A stretch of DNA of 64,000 bases from Botryosphaeria dothidea. Lineage: Eukaryota > Ascomycota > Dothideomycetes > Botryosphaeriales > Botryosphaeriaceae. The notes beneath the pieces are model-generated. The model ran no database searches, had not been told where the DNA came from, and saw nothing but the letters and a program-made list of their open reading frames with translations. The stretch is taken from the NCBI GenBank assembly GCA_011503125.2, contig WWBZ02000051.1:2418001-2482000 (forward strand). Reading direction: 5' to 3'. The first letter of the stretch is position 1. Each line of letters begins with the position of its first letter. The translations under genes were made by a program, and so were the position numbers. Positions 32,699-43,734 of the stretch are shown piece by piece.

Positions 32699-33941
32699 AT
32701 GGAAGTTTCCCAGCACGCTCTTTCCCAAACGGCAAGGCCGAGGCTCGGATGGATAGGTAAGACAACTCCCTTTCCTGAGAGCCAACACTTAGATCGAAAA
32801 CGAATAGTTCAACTTCCACCTCAATTGGGGTAAGAAAAAGCAAAATGGCTAACGCTTGTTCTACCAAGGTCTTGGCTCCATGGGTCTGGTTATGGCCACG
32901 AACCTCCAGAAGCATCTGCAATCCGCAGGCGGGCCGGCCCTCCAGTACACTAACCGGACCTTGTCCCGCGGCGTACCCCTGCAAGAACTAGGGGCCGTCC
33001 CGCGCGCAAACGCTGCGGAGCTGATTGCCTCTTCCGACATCATCTTCGCGTCGCTGAGCGATGACGCGGCCTTGGCTGCGACCGTGGACGCGATGCTGAG
33101 CGATGCTGCTGATTTGACGGGCAAGATTGTCGTTGACACGTCGACTGTCCATCCGGCATCGTCGGCGAAGGCAGCGGATCGTCTGCGTGAGAGGGGAGTT
33201 GAGTTTGTTGCCGCGCCGGTCTTTGGAGCCAGCCCGGTTGCGGCCAAGGGACAGTTGCTATTCATTATCGCCGGGCCGGGTGCGGCTGTCCAGGCCGTCG
33301 AGCCTTTCATCGTGGGTGTCATGGGGAGAGGAATTATCCGAGTGGGCGAGGACGTGCAAAAGGCGACTACAATGAAGACTGCCGGGTGAGTTTTTTGTAA
33401 TCTCTGGGCGCTGATGCGTAGGCGTACTCGGATCTTCGTAGTGCTAATCGGTTGATGCCGGCTAGGAACTTCATCACAGCTGGTATGATGGAGCTGATTG
33501 CAGAAGCGCACGTTTTCGCCGAGAAGACTGGCCTGGGAAGCGAGGCCATGGAGCCCTTGCTTGAGCAGCAGTACGGACCGTTGGCGTTTACGATGTCGCA
33601 GAGATTGACAACCGGCGCTTACATGCCGCCAAAAGGTATGCGAAGTGCTGAACAGTTTGTGGCATCAAGCATCTGACGCCTGTTTTCTAGATCAACGCCC
33701 TTGGTCAGACCTCAATCTTGCGTTAAAAGATGTCGGGCATGGGATTAAATGTGCGGAGGACGTGGGAACGAAGTTGGAAGTTGGAGAAGTTGCCTTGCGG
33801 CATCTTGAAGAGGCGAAGCGCTTCTCGGATGCCCACGGCCGATCTCTTGATTCTTCATCCATGTACGGCGTGCTGAGAGAACAGGCGGGTCTGCCGTTCG
33901 AAACAAGCCTGGTACGAAGGCGGGATTCAGGCGACCCGTAG
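32699..33941 (+). CDS. NAD(P)-dependent beta-hydroxyacid dehydrogenase (HIBADH/6PGDH family)
   Basis: Four exons (32699-32756, 32869-33385, 33466-33635, 33691-33941) encode 331 residues. These enzymes oxidise beta-hydroxyacids such as 3-hydroxyisobutyrate, or reduce the matching semialdehydes. The dinucleotide-binding motif GWIGLGSMGLVMATNL is rebuilt exactly across the first intron (TGG ATA G|GT CTT GGC), which fixes the start at 32699. Further signatures are VVDTSTVHP, PVFGASPVAAKGQLLFIIAG and the catalytic segment KTAGNFITAGMMELIAEA (Lys before GN), split by intron 2. The all-helical C-terminal domain ends with DVGHGIKCAEDVG. Introns have GT-AG ends and short fungal lengths. The real substrate is unknown; this subfamily is common in fungi as an uncharacterised oxidoreductase. 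Confidence 0.9.
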
Positions 33942-34389
33942 CGCGAAGAGTCCTGAACAAACTGTTTGAGACAACCTAGTGTATTGGTCCTTACGAGAGG
34001 ACTTCAACATATAAGATAAAACCGACTGTTGTATTTTCGCCCGCAAACCCTCTTGCCAACGTTTCGAGGTTAGGCTTAAGACTCGCTGCCGGATTTTTCC
34101 TGGTGATACGCTTACGAGTGCTTTCGACCGTTGATTTCATAGCTTGTCACAGCTGCAATAGAAAGCGCCCGCTATTGATGGGTACACAGTGGTGTGGTCG
34201 AAATTCAGGATTCCCATCGCTTGTGCAAGAAGAATAGGTTCGTGTGAAATGTAACACGTTACTCTCTCCGCATGAGGGCAGACCCTGGTGATCCGGAACT
34301 CCGGGTCAGAGATCCTCTAGTCCCGTAGTGAGCCCACGGTAGTACAAGAGAAATTTGCAGGGATGGCATTGAGTTCTGACTGAGGTACA
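33942..34389. other. Intergenic, no gene seen
   Basis: AT-richer spacer between the dehydrogenase and the F-box-like gene. No recognisable feature. Confidence 0.4.
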
Positions 34390-35868
34390 ATGCCACTGTA
34401 TGAGACTTTCTCCATCCACTTAACCCACAATCTTTCTAACACGACGCTTCCGATAAGCTTCAGAACTATGAACCTCTTCAAGGCCGAGCAGCAGTTTAGC
34501 GACCTAACGCTCGAGCTTGTCGACTTGATTATCGAAAAACTGTCGACCCCCGCAATGGTATCGCTCTCGCAGACGTGCAAAAGCCTTCGGCAGATTACAG
34601 ATAAGCACCTATACAAGCACGTTGATCACAGCTTCGCGCTGTTCCGAACAATACGCAAAAGGCCGGAGCTCGCGAAGCTCGTAAAGGCGTACAGATACGA
34701 CCTGGAAGACGCAAGTAAATTGAGGCCAAAGACGCGGGTGGAGACGGTCCAACACAATGAATTAGTCCAGGAGATGAGTGATCTTTTTGGATTGACGGAG
34801 GGGTACCATTGGTGGGAATATCTAGCGACGCGCTTGTCCTGGGTGGAATTCGAAGTCTGCTGGCTGCCTACTCAATTCGTAAACCTTGAGTCATTGGGGA
34901 CAGGCTTTGTCCTCTTCGATGAGGTTACTCCGATATCGATTGCACAGCATGGCCTAAACAGGACCATGCTAAGGAACTTGAAAGAGGCGGTGATTGAGAC
35001 AATGTATCACGAGGGAGGAGAGTTGTCGAGCGGCGAGTCTTGGTCGGTGTCCCTCCTCAGCCTCCCTGGCCTGCAATCCTTTAAGCTACGAGACGTGGGA
35101 TGGCATTTCTACAACGGGCCAGGGCTGTTGCGGGGAGAATTTCCATCACAAACATCACTAACCACACTAGCGATCGAGTGGACGCCACTAGATGTGGGGG
35201 ATATTGAGGGGTTGCTTAGCTGTTCGCCAAAGCTCGTTGAGTTCCGATGGTGGACGATGGTGTTTGATTTCCAACGGCCGCAGTTTCTCAACATCAGCAC
35301 GGTAGGGAATGGGTTGCGACAATGCAAGAGACTAGAGCGGATAGACATCAGGTTCCTCGGGCAATCAAAAACCCGGGGTCAGGATGCGGCGCAGGTGCAG
35401 AGGTGGCTCCGCGGCGGCTCGGCCGAGGCAGGTGGGCAGTGGGGCATCAGTGGAAAGATTGGGTCGCTTAGGAAGCTGGTCAGGTTGTCAGAAGTAGGAG
35501 TGCCTCTGTGCGCCATGTTCGGATGGGAGCCACCTTCGCGGGGCGATGAGACTGTCGCTGCCGACGTGTGGCTGCCAGAAGGCCTCGCGAAGCTCAGTCT
35601 CAGCCAGGAACTCGGCGTGCTGGCGGACTACCAATGGTCACCGTGCGAGACGGTTGAGCTCTGTCGGCAGCTCCTGGCAGATGCTTCGCGGAGACTCCCT
35701 TGTCTGCGCCGGCTGGAAGTGCTCCGGACACGGCGAATGAGACAGCATGGCTGCCCGAAGCTCTGGAATCCAGCGGCGCTCGAGCTCTTCCACGGGCGTG
35801 TGGTGGAGGGAGTATTTTGCACGGTTGACGATAGGAAGGATTGGAAGCGGGGCAGGCTCCGGCGGTAA
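34390..35868 (+). CDS. F-box-like protein
   Basis: Single exon, 492 residues from the first ATG. An F-box-like motif lies near the N-terminus (about residues 36-77: DLTLELVDLIIEKLSTPAMV followed by SLSQTCKSLR). The rest has irregular Leu-rich segments such as LPGLQSFKLRDVGWHFYNGP and LTTLAIEWTPLDVGDIEGLL, as in degenerate leucine-rich-repeat F-box proteins. Such proteins recruit substrates to SCF ubiquitin ligases through Skp1; the substrate is unknown. An in-frame ATG at 34468 (MNLFKAEQQF), closer to the F-box, is an equally good start and would shorten the protein by 26 residues. No membrane segment or signal peptide. Confidence 0.7.
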   Translation: MPLYETFSIHLTHNLSNTTLPISFRTMNLFKAEQQFSDLTLELVDLIIEKLSTPAMVSLSQTCKSLRQITDKHLYKHVDHSFALFRTIRKRPELAKLVKAYRYDLEDASKLRPKTRVETVQHNELVQEMSDLFGLTEGYHWWEYLATRLSWVEFEVCWLPTQFVNLESLGTGFVLFDEVTPISIAQHGLNRTMLRNLKEAVIETMYHEGGELSSGESWSVSLLSLPGLQSFKLRDVGWHFYNGPGLLRGEFPSQTSLTTLAIEWTPLDVGDIEGLLSCSPKLVEFRWWTMVFDFQRPQFLNISTVGNGLRQCKRLERIDIRFLGQSKTRGQDAAQVQRWLRGGSAEAGGQWGISGKIGSLRKLVRLSEVGVPLCAMFGWEPPSRGDETVAADVWLPEGLAKLSLSQELGVLADYQWSPCETVELCRQLLADASRRLPCLRRLEVLRTRRMRQHGCPKLWNPAALELFHGRVVEGVFCTVDDRKDWKRGRLRR

Positions 35869-36434
35869 GCGGGATTTTGCGCATTCGCGTGGCGGGTTCG
35901 CGCTCTCTTCCAGGCGGCGCAGACTGGCGGGTGCAGAGGAGAATGACAGCCAGAAAGGGAAAGAGAAGAGAGAGAAAGAGAAGGCGCTCGGAGGCTCGCA
36001 GTTTCCGGGTCCCGAGACGGCGGAGCGACCGGCGGCAGGCGATGGCAGGGTGGATTTTAGGGCTAGCGCCAGCCGTTCCTTGCAGCAGAATAGGTTGCGA
36101 CACACAAAGGCCCGGATGCACACTAACACACCCTCTCTGACGACATTGCCCTCCGCTCCCGCCCACACGCGCCATGCTGCCCTCTGAATGCCCCATGAAC
36201 ATCCGCCGCCGCCGGCGGCTCCTCCATTGGCCCTCCTCGCTCCCACATCGCCACGCGGGCACGGCCTGGCCCACTTGCGAATTGACAGCACACGTCCACC
36301 AACGCCCGTAAGCGCGCTGCTCCTTCCAGATAGCGGCTGTCCGCGGAAGCATGCACTGCCCCGGTCCTGTCCACCCACCACTGCCTATCCACAAGTAGCC
36401 TCCTCGCCCGCTCTCCTCCCTCCGACCGCCCAAC
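35869..36434. other. Intergenic, promoter and leader of the hydrolase gene
   Basis: No gene is called. The part after about 36180 is strongly C-rich and probably forms the 5' leader of the downstream hydrolase gene. Confidence 0.4.
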
Positions 36435-39254
36435 ATGTCCGTCCCCGACGACGCTCCCGCCCCGGCCCGCGCCCAGAGGCCCCATCCCACCATGCCCAAT
36501 GCGCTGCAAGACATCCGCTACAACTCGATGAACCACTCCGATGTCTCGACGCCTTCGGACGACGAGTCAGCCCAGCCGAACGACCATGCCGCCCAGGACG
36601 CCCAGTCGCTCGTCGGCGTCAGCATCGGCCACCAACAAACCCACTTCACCTCGCCCACAACTCCCGCTGCTGAGAAGGTTGCTGCGATGGACGACCTGTT
36701 GGATGGCCCGTTTGGAGACACAAGTCAGTATGGGCTGGAGGGCGCCAGTGATATCAGGTCCGTCGAGAGCCCGGCTCTCTCGACCCCAACCGCTCCCGGC
36801 ACCCACGCCCCGGCCTCGCCCAAGGATAGTCCGCCCCAACCGGCCACTCCGAGACTTGACACTTCGCCAAAGAGGATGCCGTCGCCTTGGAGATCGGGAC
36901 CCAAGGTCTTCCAGAGGTCCGACGACATCAGACATTCCTTGCGCGAGAGCTTTGCCGGCCACAGACGGCGAGCATCGTCGGGTTCACAGACGGACGGGTC
37001 CAAGAAGCGGCTGCCCTTCAGTATGCCCAAGAGCCCCAACCTGCTCAACTTCTCTTTTCCTGGCCTCTTGGGCAGCCAAGACCGTCGCGATAGTAATGAT
37101 ACCGCTTCTGCTGCGAGGAAAGGGAGGGCTCAGACGCTCATGGCCCCCCCAAGCCCCCGTCCAGACTATGATACAACCTCGTCTCAGAATGCTAGTGGCT
37201 CTAATGTGTCTGCTCCTTCGCGTCGCTCTACCATCCAGAACGACAGCTCAAAGACCTCTCCCGAAAAGTCCCCCGTCGCTCTGCAGCCGACTCCCCATGT
37301 GACTGTCCAAAAAGCCCCGCCCACGCGGCCACCCGTGAATAGGCAACTGACACAGGAGAGGATGCTGCGGAGATCGGCGTCCGACGAATCCCTGGTCCTT
37401 CATCGTACTCTCTCGCGCGCTTCCTCTCTTGGTGACGACAGTCGATTCGAGCATGTATCCGAGCAGGTGAACAGCCGTCTCAAGGCTATCAAGGATTCAT
37501 GGCAGGATGCGAACTTCAAGCTTCCCGGCATGCCATCAATGCCCACCATCAACATATCTGCGTCCTTGACCGACCTCACCAGAGGCCGTTCCGGCTCATT
37601 AAAGGGTTCTTCCACTAGTAGTTCACGCAAACCTACTCCGAGCCCGCTCAACTTAAGTCGCGCAACTATTGATAGCGCCAAGAAGAGTCCAAGACCTGGC
37701 GGCTCTGCTGGTATGACGTCAGCCAATGCGGCTCAACACCCCTTCTTCACCAAGGCCGTGCAGGATCTCAAGGGCGACGTCGTAATTCTGGGAGGATATC
37801 GAGGTTCCATCTTGCGCTCGGCAGAACCACCTCACCGTCAGCTCTGGGTACCGATCAAAGTTGGATTGAACCTTCGGAAAGTGGACCTGGAAGTCGGGTT
37901 AAATCCAGAGGATGAGGAGACAATGGAAGAACGCGTGATTCCCGGTGGCATGTTGACCCACGTTGGACCTGTGGACGTCGCGCGACGGTTATTCAAACGC
38001 CTGAGGGCTTCGGAAAACGCCATCAACGGAGAACTTCGTGTCCACGAGTATTCATACGACTGGAGACTTAGTCCTCATATACTAAGTCGCAAGCTCATCG
38101 AGTATCTGGAGAAGCTCCCTTGCAATCAGCCTGATACACCGAAGGAAAAGAGAGGAGCAGTCGTCATTGCGCATAGTTTAGGAGGTCTTGTTACTCGCCA
38201 CGCCATCAACAAACGGCCAGATCTGTTCTCCGGCGTAGTATATGCTGGAACGCCCAACACATGCGTCAACATCCTTGGTCCTCTGCGGAACGGTGATGAC
38301 GTTCTCCTCAGCTCACGGGTGCTAACCGCGCAAGTTAATTTTACCATTCGAACCAGTTATGCACTGCTACCACTGGATGGAAAATGCTTTTTCAACAAGC
38401 AGACCAAGGAAGAATATCCGGTTGACTTCTTCGACGTCAAGACATGGATCGACCACGCCCTCTCCCCTGTTGTCGCGACCCCACTGCCTCCGCAAAAGGA
38501 GGCCAACAATGCATCTAGCATTACCGGCATCATGAGCTCCATGGCCAGCGTCCTCCCCTCTATCGGCCGCAAAGGCTCCATCACCAAGCCCAACGGGATC
38601 GCCAACCCGCTAACCTCGGAAAAGGACAAGGCTTCGAGCGCCGCCAAAACAGCCAATGCAGAAGCCCGAGCCGAAGGCGGTGCTGCGGGTTCAGGAATGG
38701 CCCCGCAGATGGGTGAAGGCGCGTCGTCAGCCAACACGACCTTCAACAACACCAACCCGGCCACGGCTGTCACCATACCTCGTGACGCCGCCATCGCGTA
38801 CCTCGACCGTACGCTCAAGGAGGTTAAGCTCTTTAAGCAGGAGCTCGCCTTCGACCCACTGAAGGGCCCTGATACCGGCGCGAACCTCTACCCGCCCGCC
38901 GCCGTCATCTACGGCAAGTCCATCCCGACCGTGTATGGCGCCAAGGTCAACAGCGTCGAGCAGATCCGTCAAACAGATTGCTATGATGAGTTGGCGTTCG
39001 CGAGTGGTGATGGTGTGGTGCTGGCGCGCGCGGCGCAGGTGCCTGAGGGGTACAGTGTTGTAAGAGGTGGCTGCGTGAGTAGTGATAGAGGGCACGTTAC
39101 GTTGCTCGGCGATTTGGAAGCTATTGGGAGGTGTTTGGGTGCGGTTTTGGCGGGGAGAAAGGCGGGCGTTGGGATGGGGCCTGAGACCACGGCGGCGAGC
39201 GTGGAGAAGGAGAAGAAGCATCAGCCTCAGCAGCCGGTGAACGGGAGTGCGTGA
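36435..39254 (+). CDS. LCAT-like alpha/beta hydrolase with long disordered N-terminus
   Basis: Single exon, 939 residues. The first ~430 residues are Ser/Pro/Thr-rich and probably disordered and phosphorylated. The hydrolase part starts near HPFFTKAVQDLKGDVVILGG. It has the nucleophile elbow VVIAHSLGGLVTRHAINKRP (Ser at about residue 581) and downstream segments GVVYAGTPNTCVNILGPLRN and YALLPLDGKCFFNKQTKEEY. This is the pattern of lecithin:cholesterol acyltransferase-like lipases. A low-complexity insert (about residues 690-780) interrupts the domain before AVIYGKSIPTVYGAKVNSVE and the end segment SGDGVVLARAAQVPEGYSVV...GHVTLLGDLEAIGR, which carries a His suited to the catalytic triad. It lacks a signal peptide, so it is likely intracellular. 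Substrate unknown. An internal ATG at 36492 is an alternative start. Confidence 0.82.
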   Translation: MSVPDDAPAPARAQRPHPTMPNALQDIRYNSMNHSDVSTPSDDESAQPNDHAAQDAQSLVGVSIGHQQTHFTSPTTPAAEKVAAMDDLLDGPFGDTSQYGLEGASDIRSVESPALSTPTAPGTHAPASPKDSPPQPATPRLDTSPKRMPSPWRSGPKVFQRSDDIRHSLRESFAGHRRRASSGSQTDGSKKRLPFSMPKSPNLLNFSFPGLLGSQDRRDSNDTASAARKGRAQTLMAPPSPRPDYDTTSSQNASGSNVSAPSRRSTIQNDSSKTSPEKSPVALQPTPHVTVQKAPPTRPPVNRQLTQERMLRRSASDESLVLHRTLSRASSLGDDSRFEHVSEQVNSRLKAIKDSWQDANFKLPGMPSMPTINISASLTDLTRGRSGSLKGSSTSSSRKPTPSPLNLSRATIDSAKKSPRPGGSAGMTSANAAQHPFFTKAVQDLKGDVVILGGYRGSILRSAEPPHRQLWVPIKVGLNLRKVDLEVGLNPEDEETMEERVIPGGMLTHVGPVDVARRLFKRLRASENAINGELRVHEYSYDWRLSPHILSRKLIEYLEKLPCNQPDTPKEKRGAVVIAHSLGGLVTRHAINKRPDLFSGVVYAGTPNTCVNILGPLRNGDDVLLSSRVLTAQVNFTIRTSYALLPLDGKCFFNKQTKEEYPVDFFDVKTWIDHALSPVVATPLPPQKEANNASSITGIMSSMASVLPSIGRKGSITKPNGIANPLTSEKDKASSAAKTANAEARAEGGAAGSGMAPQMGEGASSANTTFNNTNPATAVTIPRDAAIAYLDRTLKEVKLFKQELAFDPLKGPDTGANLYPPAAVIYGKSIPTVYGAKVNSVEQIRQTDCYDELAFASGDGVVLARAAQVPEGYSVVRGGCVSSDRGHVTLLGDLEAIGRCLGAVLAGRKAGVGMGPETTAASVEKEKKHQPQQPVNGSA

Positions 39255-40092
39255 TGTGGGAGTGGCGAGGTTCTTTGATCGAGTGATGTTGGAGAGGCAA
39301 TGTTGTTATGATACCTGTGCCTTTCGAGGGCTTTCTGTTTTGCGATGGGGAGGCGACTCTGATTTCCCGCCACTGCATATTAGCATGGGTATTTTGAGCT
39401 GGCTCTCCGGGGGGCTGTATTGCATGGCGACAGTGGCTTTGTGCATTATGTTTTTTTTATGTCGAATTCCTTGTAGAACTAACACAGCTGTATGGGTGGA
39501 GATAAAAATAAAGGCGTGTACGATGGCATGGGCAAAATATTTAGAGCGGTACCTTAGATGGGGCAACTCCCACTCCTAGTTAGAATCTTGAAGGTTAATC
39601 ACCGATTCTGCCAGGTGTCGTTCTCCGCGTGCTCAGAACTTTGATTGGAGCAAGACAGTGATTTGCAGTTGGGCTCGAGTGAGTTGACACTTCTATAAAC
39701 AGCTCGCAATGGGAGGGATTCGGATGACGATCGCAACTGGTAAGAGTGATGGCTGCATTAACTTTTTGTGAGACGGAATTGGAATATTATTCACTGATAT
39801 CGAGAGGGTTACCATCCAAGCAAGAACTAGTTTATGGGTAAAGAGCGGACGACTAAATTACAATAGCCAAATAGACACTGCAAAATCCAATTGCATCGTC
39901 CAAAACTACAGTCTCCTAAGAAGCCAAAAACTCCACAACGGACCGAGATGTGATTCAAGTTTACTCAGACCCTAAAAGATCTAGGCGACCTGCCTGAGAA
40001 TAAGAGATCAGCTTTGACCGTGGTGGCAATAAGAGAAGGAGGCTTACCCATATTATCCGTCCTACGCGCGCGGCATGCGAATCACCTGTGCC
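39255..40092. other. Intergenic, convergent
   Basis: No gene seen. AT-richer spacer between the hydrolase and the convergent secreted-protein gene. Confidence 0.4.
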
Positions 40093-40674
40093 TCATTCTC
40101 CTCCCCGGAGTGCGTCCTCGACGTTGGCTCCCTCGGCGGAGCGCCTGTTCAGGCGGCCGTTGAAGGGACCCTGCTGCCCGCCGAAACCCTGCTGCCCGCC
40201 GAAACCCTGCGGCCCGCCACCGTTGGTAAGGCTCTGCAAGTACTGCGGCTGCTGGTACTGCGGCTGCTGGTACTGCGGCTGGAAGCCCTGCAGCGGGTAG
40301 CCCTGCGGCGGGTAGCCCTGCGGCGAGTAGCCCTGCGGCAGCTGCTGCTGCTGGAGGTACTGCTGGTATGTATTCGGTTGGGTGTAAGAGTTCAGGTTCA
40401 TATTCCGATACAGGAGCGCTATCAGGTCGGTAAGGCTTGTGCTAGTTGCAACGCCTGGAACGTTCTGAGCAGTCGAGATGAAACCTGGGTTGTTCATCAG
40501 TGGAGCGAGGTTCGGATCCTGATGGAGAAGGCCCAGGCCCATGTCCACGTCATTTCCGACGATAGTATTCTGATTGTTGATGTTCTTTTGTTCGTTATTG
40601 CCGATGTCGCCAGGAAGAGGTGCAGCGAGAGCACCCGCAGCGAGGAGAGTGAGTGTGGCAATGGAAAACCGCAT
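40093..40674 (-). CDS. Small secreted protein with PQGY/QPQY repeats
   Basis: A single minus-strand exon encodes 193 residues from the ATG at 40674; an in-frame TTG/ATG-poor extension upstream is leader. MRFSIATLTLLAAGALA is a clear signal peptide. The mature protein has an Asn-rich beginning (NNEQKNINNQNTIVGNDVD), a short helical middle (TSTSLTDLIALLYRNMNLNS) and then low-complexity repeats: PQGY(S/P) units, QPQYQ units and FGGQQG units. It ends NRRSAEGANVEDALRGGE. There are no cysteines in the mature part, so it is not a typical Cys-rich effector; a structural wall or matrix role is possible. A TATA-like TTTTATA lies at 40775-40781, about 100 bp upstream of the start on this strand. No homologue is recognised. 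Confidence 0.75.
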   Translation of the reverse strand: MRFSIATLTLLAAGALAAPLPGDIGNNEQKNINNQNTIVGNDVDMGLGLLHQDPNLAPLMNNPGFISTAQNVPGVATSTSLTDLIALLYRNMNLNSYTQPNTYQQYLQQQQLPQGYSPQGYPPQGYPLQGFQPQYQQPQYQQPQYLQSLTNGGGPQGFGGQQGFGGQQGPFNGRLNRRSAEGANVEDALRGGE

Positions 40675-43402
40675 TTTGATAGAATGAAGAAAAACTGGGG
40701 AAAACTGTGCGATGCCTTGCTTATTGTGAAGGAATTTGTTGGAGATGATTTCTTCCAAAGGTGCGGCCTGTCTCCGTTTTATACTCCTTTGAACCCCTAA
40801 CCCGCTCCGCCTTCAAGGCTGAAGAGCCTTGACTCTGTCCGCTAGAGACTGGGCCCTGCATCCTGGAAAGTGCAATTTCCTGGTGGAGCATAACCAACAC
40901 TGGGGCGGATGGTACCTGCAGTGGCAGTACGTTACAACTCGATGCAGGGCAAGGACGACAGTGGCTAGCTTTGCTTATTCAGCACCTTGAAGGTTCCCAA
41001 TTGACTCCCGTGAACCTCCGGCCAGGATGTTTCAGATATTGCATGGAAGTCTTTACCTCCCTGCCGCTCTTGGCAACGACTCTCCGCACTCCGCTCCGAA
41101 GACGGCTGCGGGGCAGCACCGCAGGGCTTTCGAGTTTCTCAATTGGTTCTGTCCCATGGCCAGGGCGTGTACAGAAATGGCAAATACCAAATCAACGTCA
41201 GACAATCTGGGTACGCTTTGGTCGAGACCCCTGCGCCCGAGTCCTTCCACAGCCGCGTCTAGCCAAATAAGGTAATTTTAGATAGGATCATCCCGAGACT
41301 TTAATTTACGCGCAGATATGAGATGGCCAGACTTGTGGTCGCCTGCAAATGTCACCGAGATGAACCAAGAAGCATTTCAAAGTATGGCCTTGCACTACGC
41401 TATTCCTCATGTCGAGTACAGCTAGCACGACAGCGTATCCTCATCTTACGTTTAGCAAAGAGACTTTGTGGCATGGTTCACGAGACTTGCTGTTGGTTTT
41501 CTTGATCGAAGGTTGAAGAAAAAGCAGACTTTTCTTGCTAGTCAGTCAGTCATGACGCCACTAAAAATAACCTTCTCTTCGTCTCCATTCCAAAGATCGA
41601 AGAAAGCGTTGCTGAACCACGGATGGTCCGGATCGCGTACTCGGGAATGTGCCTGGAGAAATGAATTGAGGGCTGTGGCCCCTTCACGCCGTGTGAATCA
41701 ATTGAGCGGTTAATTTGCCACAACGTACACATAAACGCCATTCAGGTAAGTTTTAAGCAATAGTTGGGATAATGCTATTTTTGTAGGTGCCCTGCATGAA
41801 AGAAAAACTAACTGTACGACAGCAGCCCTACGCTTACGAGCAAGATCGAGCACGCCAGAAATAGCACAGAATGCACCGTCAGCTGGATCCACACTTTTGA
41901 GATATTACCCAAAATGTTACGAAGTCGGCGCGTTTTCACCGATGATGTGGCTTGGTAATGGTTGAATGTTGAAGTGATCATGCTCAACCGAATTTTCAAG
42001 ATCACGGAATTCCAAGCCAATAAACACTACAATGCTAGCAAAAGAAGCATACTGCGCCGTTGTAGTTTCCTTCATCTGCAGAATTGAGCCTAGACACTTG
42101 GCTTTATTGGCGCAGTCGTACGTATCCAGGATGACGATTGAAGGCTGCGCGGATCAAGAATTGTGCAGCACCCTCCGAGCTTGCTTTTTTGGGTTGTCTT
42201 CTGTCTACTTGAGATCAAGAGATGTAGATGGTATTAATGGTACAGAACTACAGGTAAGTGAAACACATATGGCGATACGTCTGGTGCGGCTTCTACGGAA
42301 ATCATAATATATCACGACTATTCAGACTTGAAAAGTTCGTATTTCGCGGCTTCCCCGGATGAGGCCCGACTCGAATTATCTGAGTGTTTCCAAGGCTGAA
42401 AGGTATTCAAGGATCGTTGATGAGGTAATCCAGGCGCTCGACTCTGAGCCTTTCCACAAAGTTGGTGGATATGAAACGCGCTAAGGGAAAGACCTGTAAA
42501 CAAAACGGGCCTCAAGAATTGAATATGACGGTGTCTCATCCACTTCTCTTGGTATCCCAAATATTCTGGACCGGATATTTCGACTTGCAAGATCTGTGAA
42601 TTGTAATCTCGTTGTCTACGACAGCCAAGTCCGAGAAGCACAAAGTACCATAGCGTTTATAAGAGAGTAAGCATTCATGTAGATGATTCAGCAGATGAAG
42701 GCCAGTTGCTCGCCAATCAGTTTATTGCACATATCGTGAATATCCCTATTCTGGCCCAAGAGGCGGATGTTGAAGGGTCTTCATGTTGGCAGGGCATTAC
42801 AACATTACGAACAGGAAACAGCCGATTTGGGTTTATTGTATCGCATTCGTATTTACCAGAGAAAAACGACATCGTCTCGCTCAATGATGGAGTGAATCCA
42901 AGCATTCCGCGGGAAGTTATCCTTTCTATCCACCCCCGTTCTTCTTAGCTAAGCATTCCCCTCGGATTTGTTGGCATTCAAGACTTGTCTGGACCGCAAA
43001 CTTATAAGCTTAACTCGGCCCAACTCTTCAACTGAAGCGGGGTGGAGATCGAGCTTGCTCCGAGCAAATCGAAACTTGATGCGGCGTAGCAGAACACCCA
43101 CAATTCTCGACAGGAGTGTCCCTGAGGCGGCTTGCCACGCGGCTTCATTCAGGAACATAATTTTCAAAATGCTTAGCTGACCATTATTTTCGCATTAAAT
43201 TCGCCTTCGAACACTGGACTCTTCTATGGTGTTTCAGTGAAGCTTTAGTTGGCATATTTAGGATTCCGGTGATGCTACAGAGGAGAGATCCATAAGAAGC
43301 TATACCATATGAACTACTGTCTCTTCGCTCATTCGATAGTGCGGTGTTATGTTTCAGTAAACCAGAAAGGCCGGCCTCGACGCTGTTACCTGACAACAAG
43401 TA
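40675..43402. other. AT-rich gene-poor island, left part
   Basis: No complete gene is seen. Short frames remain, such as one on the minus strand (42020-41808) ending in a hydrophobic helix (HSVLFLACSILLVSVGLL) and one on the plus strand (42706-42948). They could be exons or relics, but none joins into a recognisable protein. The region is AT-richer than the housekeeping blocks and abuts the transposon. Confidence 0.4.
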
Positions 43403-43449
43403 ACGTAATCCACAAGCGAGTCGGACACACAAGCGAGTCGGACACGCGC
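43403..43449 (+). repeat. Left TIR of the Fot1-like element
   Basis: Outer 47 bp, identical to the reverse complement of 45192-45238. It contains two head-to-tail copies of a 17-bp motif (from 43412 and 43429), probably transposase-binding sites. Confidence 0.9.
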
Positions 43450-43734
43450 GTCACCACCAGCACATTTAAGGGCAGATATCACCATAAATCCTTAGGATAT
43501 ATTAAATATGTATACTATACTGAATTATTGACGCCTTGGGCATCTATTTGCCCTATGCTCAAGTGAATCGCATACGCTACAGCGCGGTGGCGCGCGTTGC
43601 TTTGCCTCACCCTGGCCTGGTACAGCGACTGGATTTTGCCACTCTTTTTCCTTCCGTATAAGTTGTGCTCCTTCTGCGACCGTGAGAGTGCCACCGTTAG
43701 CTATATAGGACCTCCTCCCTTGCCTTTTGGCCTT

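Noticed and set aside
30758..33941. Meroterpenoid biosynthetic cluster around the UbiA gene
   Set aside because: No polyketide synthase, terpene cyclase, P450 or transporter is present; one dehydrogenase is not enough.
41808..42020. Possible membrane-protein exon on the minus strand (HSVLFLACSILLVSVGLL)
   Set aside because: A single hydrophobic stretch in AT-rich DNA without partner exons or a recognised family.
42706..42948. Possible C-terminal fragment of a HET protein (RFGFIVSHSYLPEKNDIVSL)
   Set aside because: Similarity too weak and no HET core nearby; left as unassigned relic.
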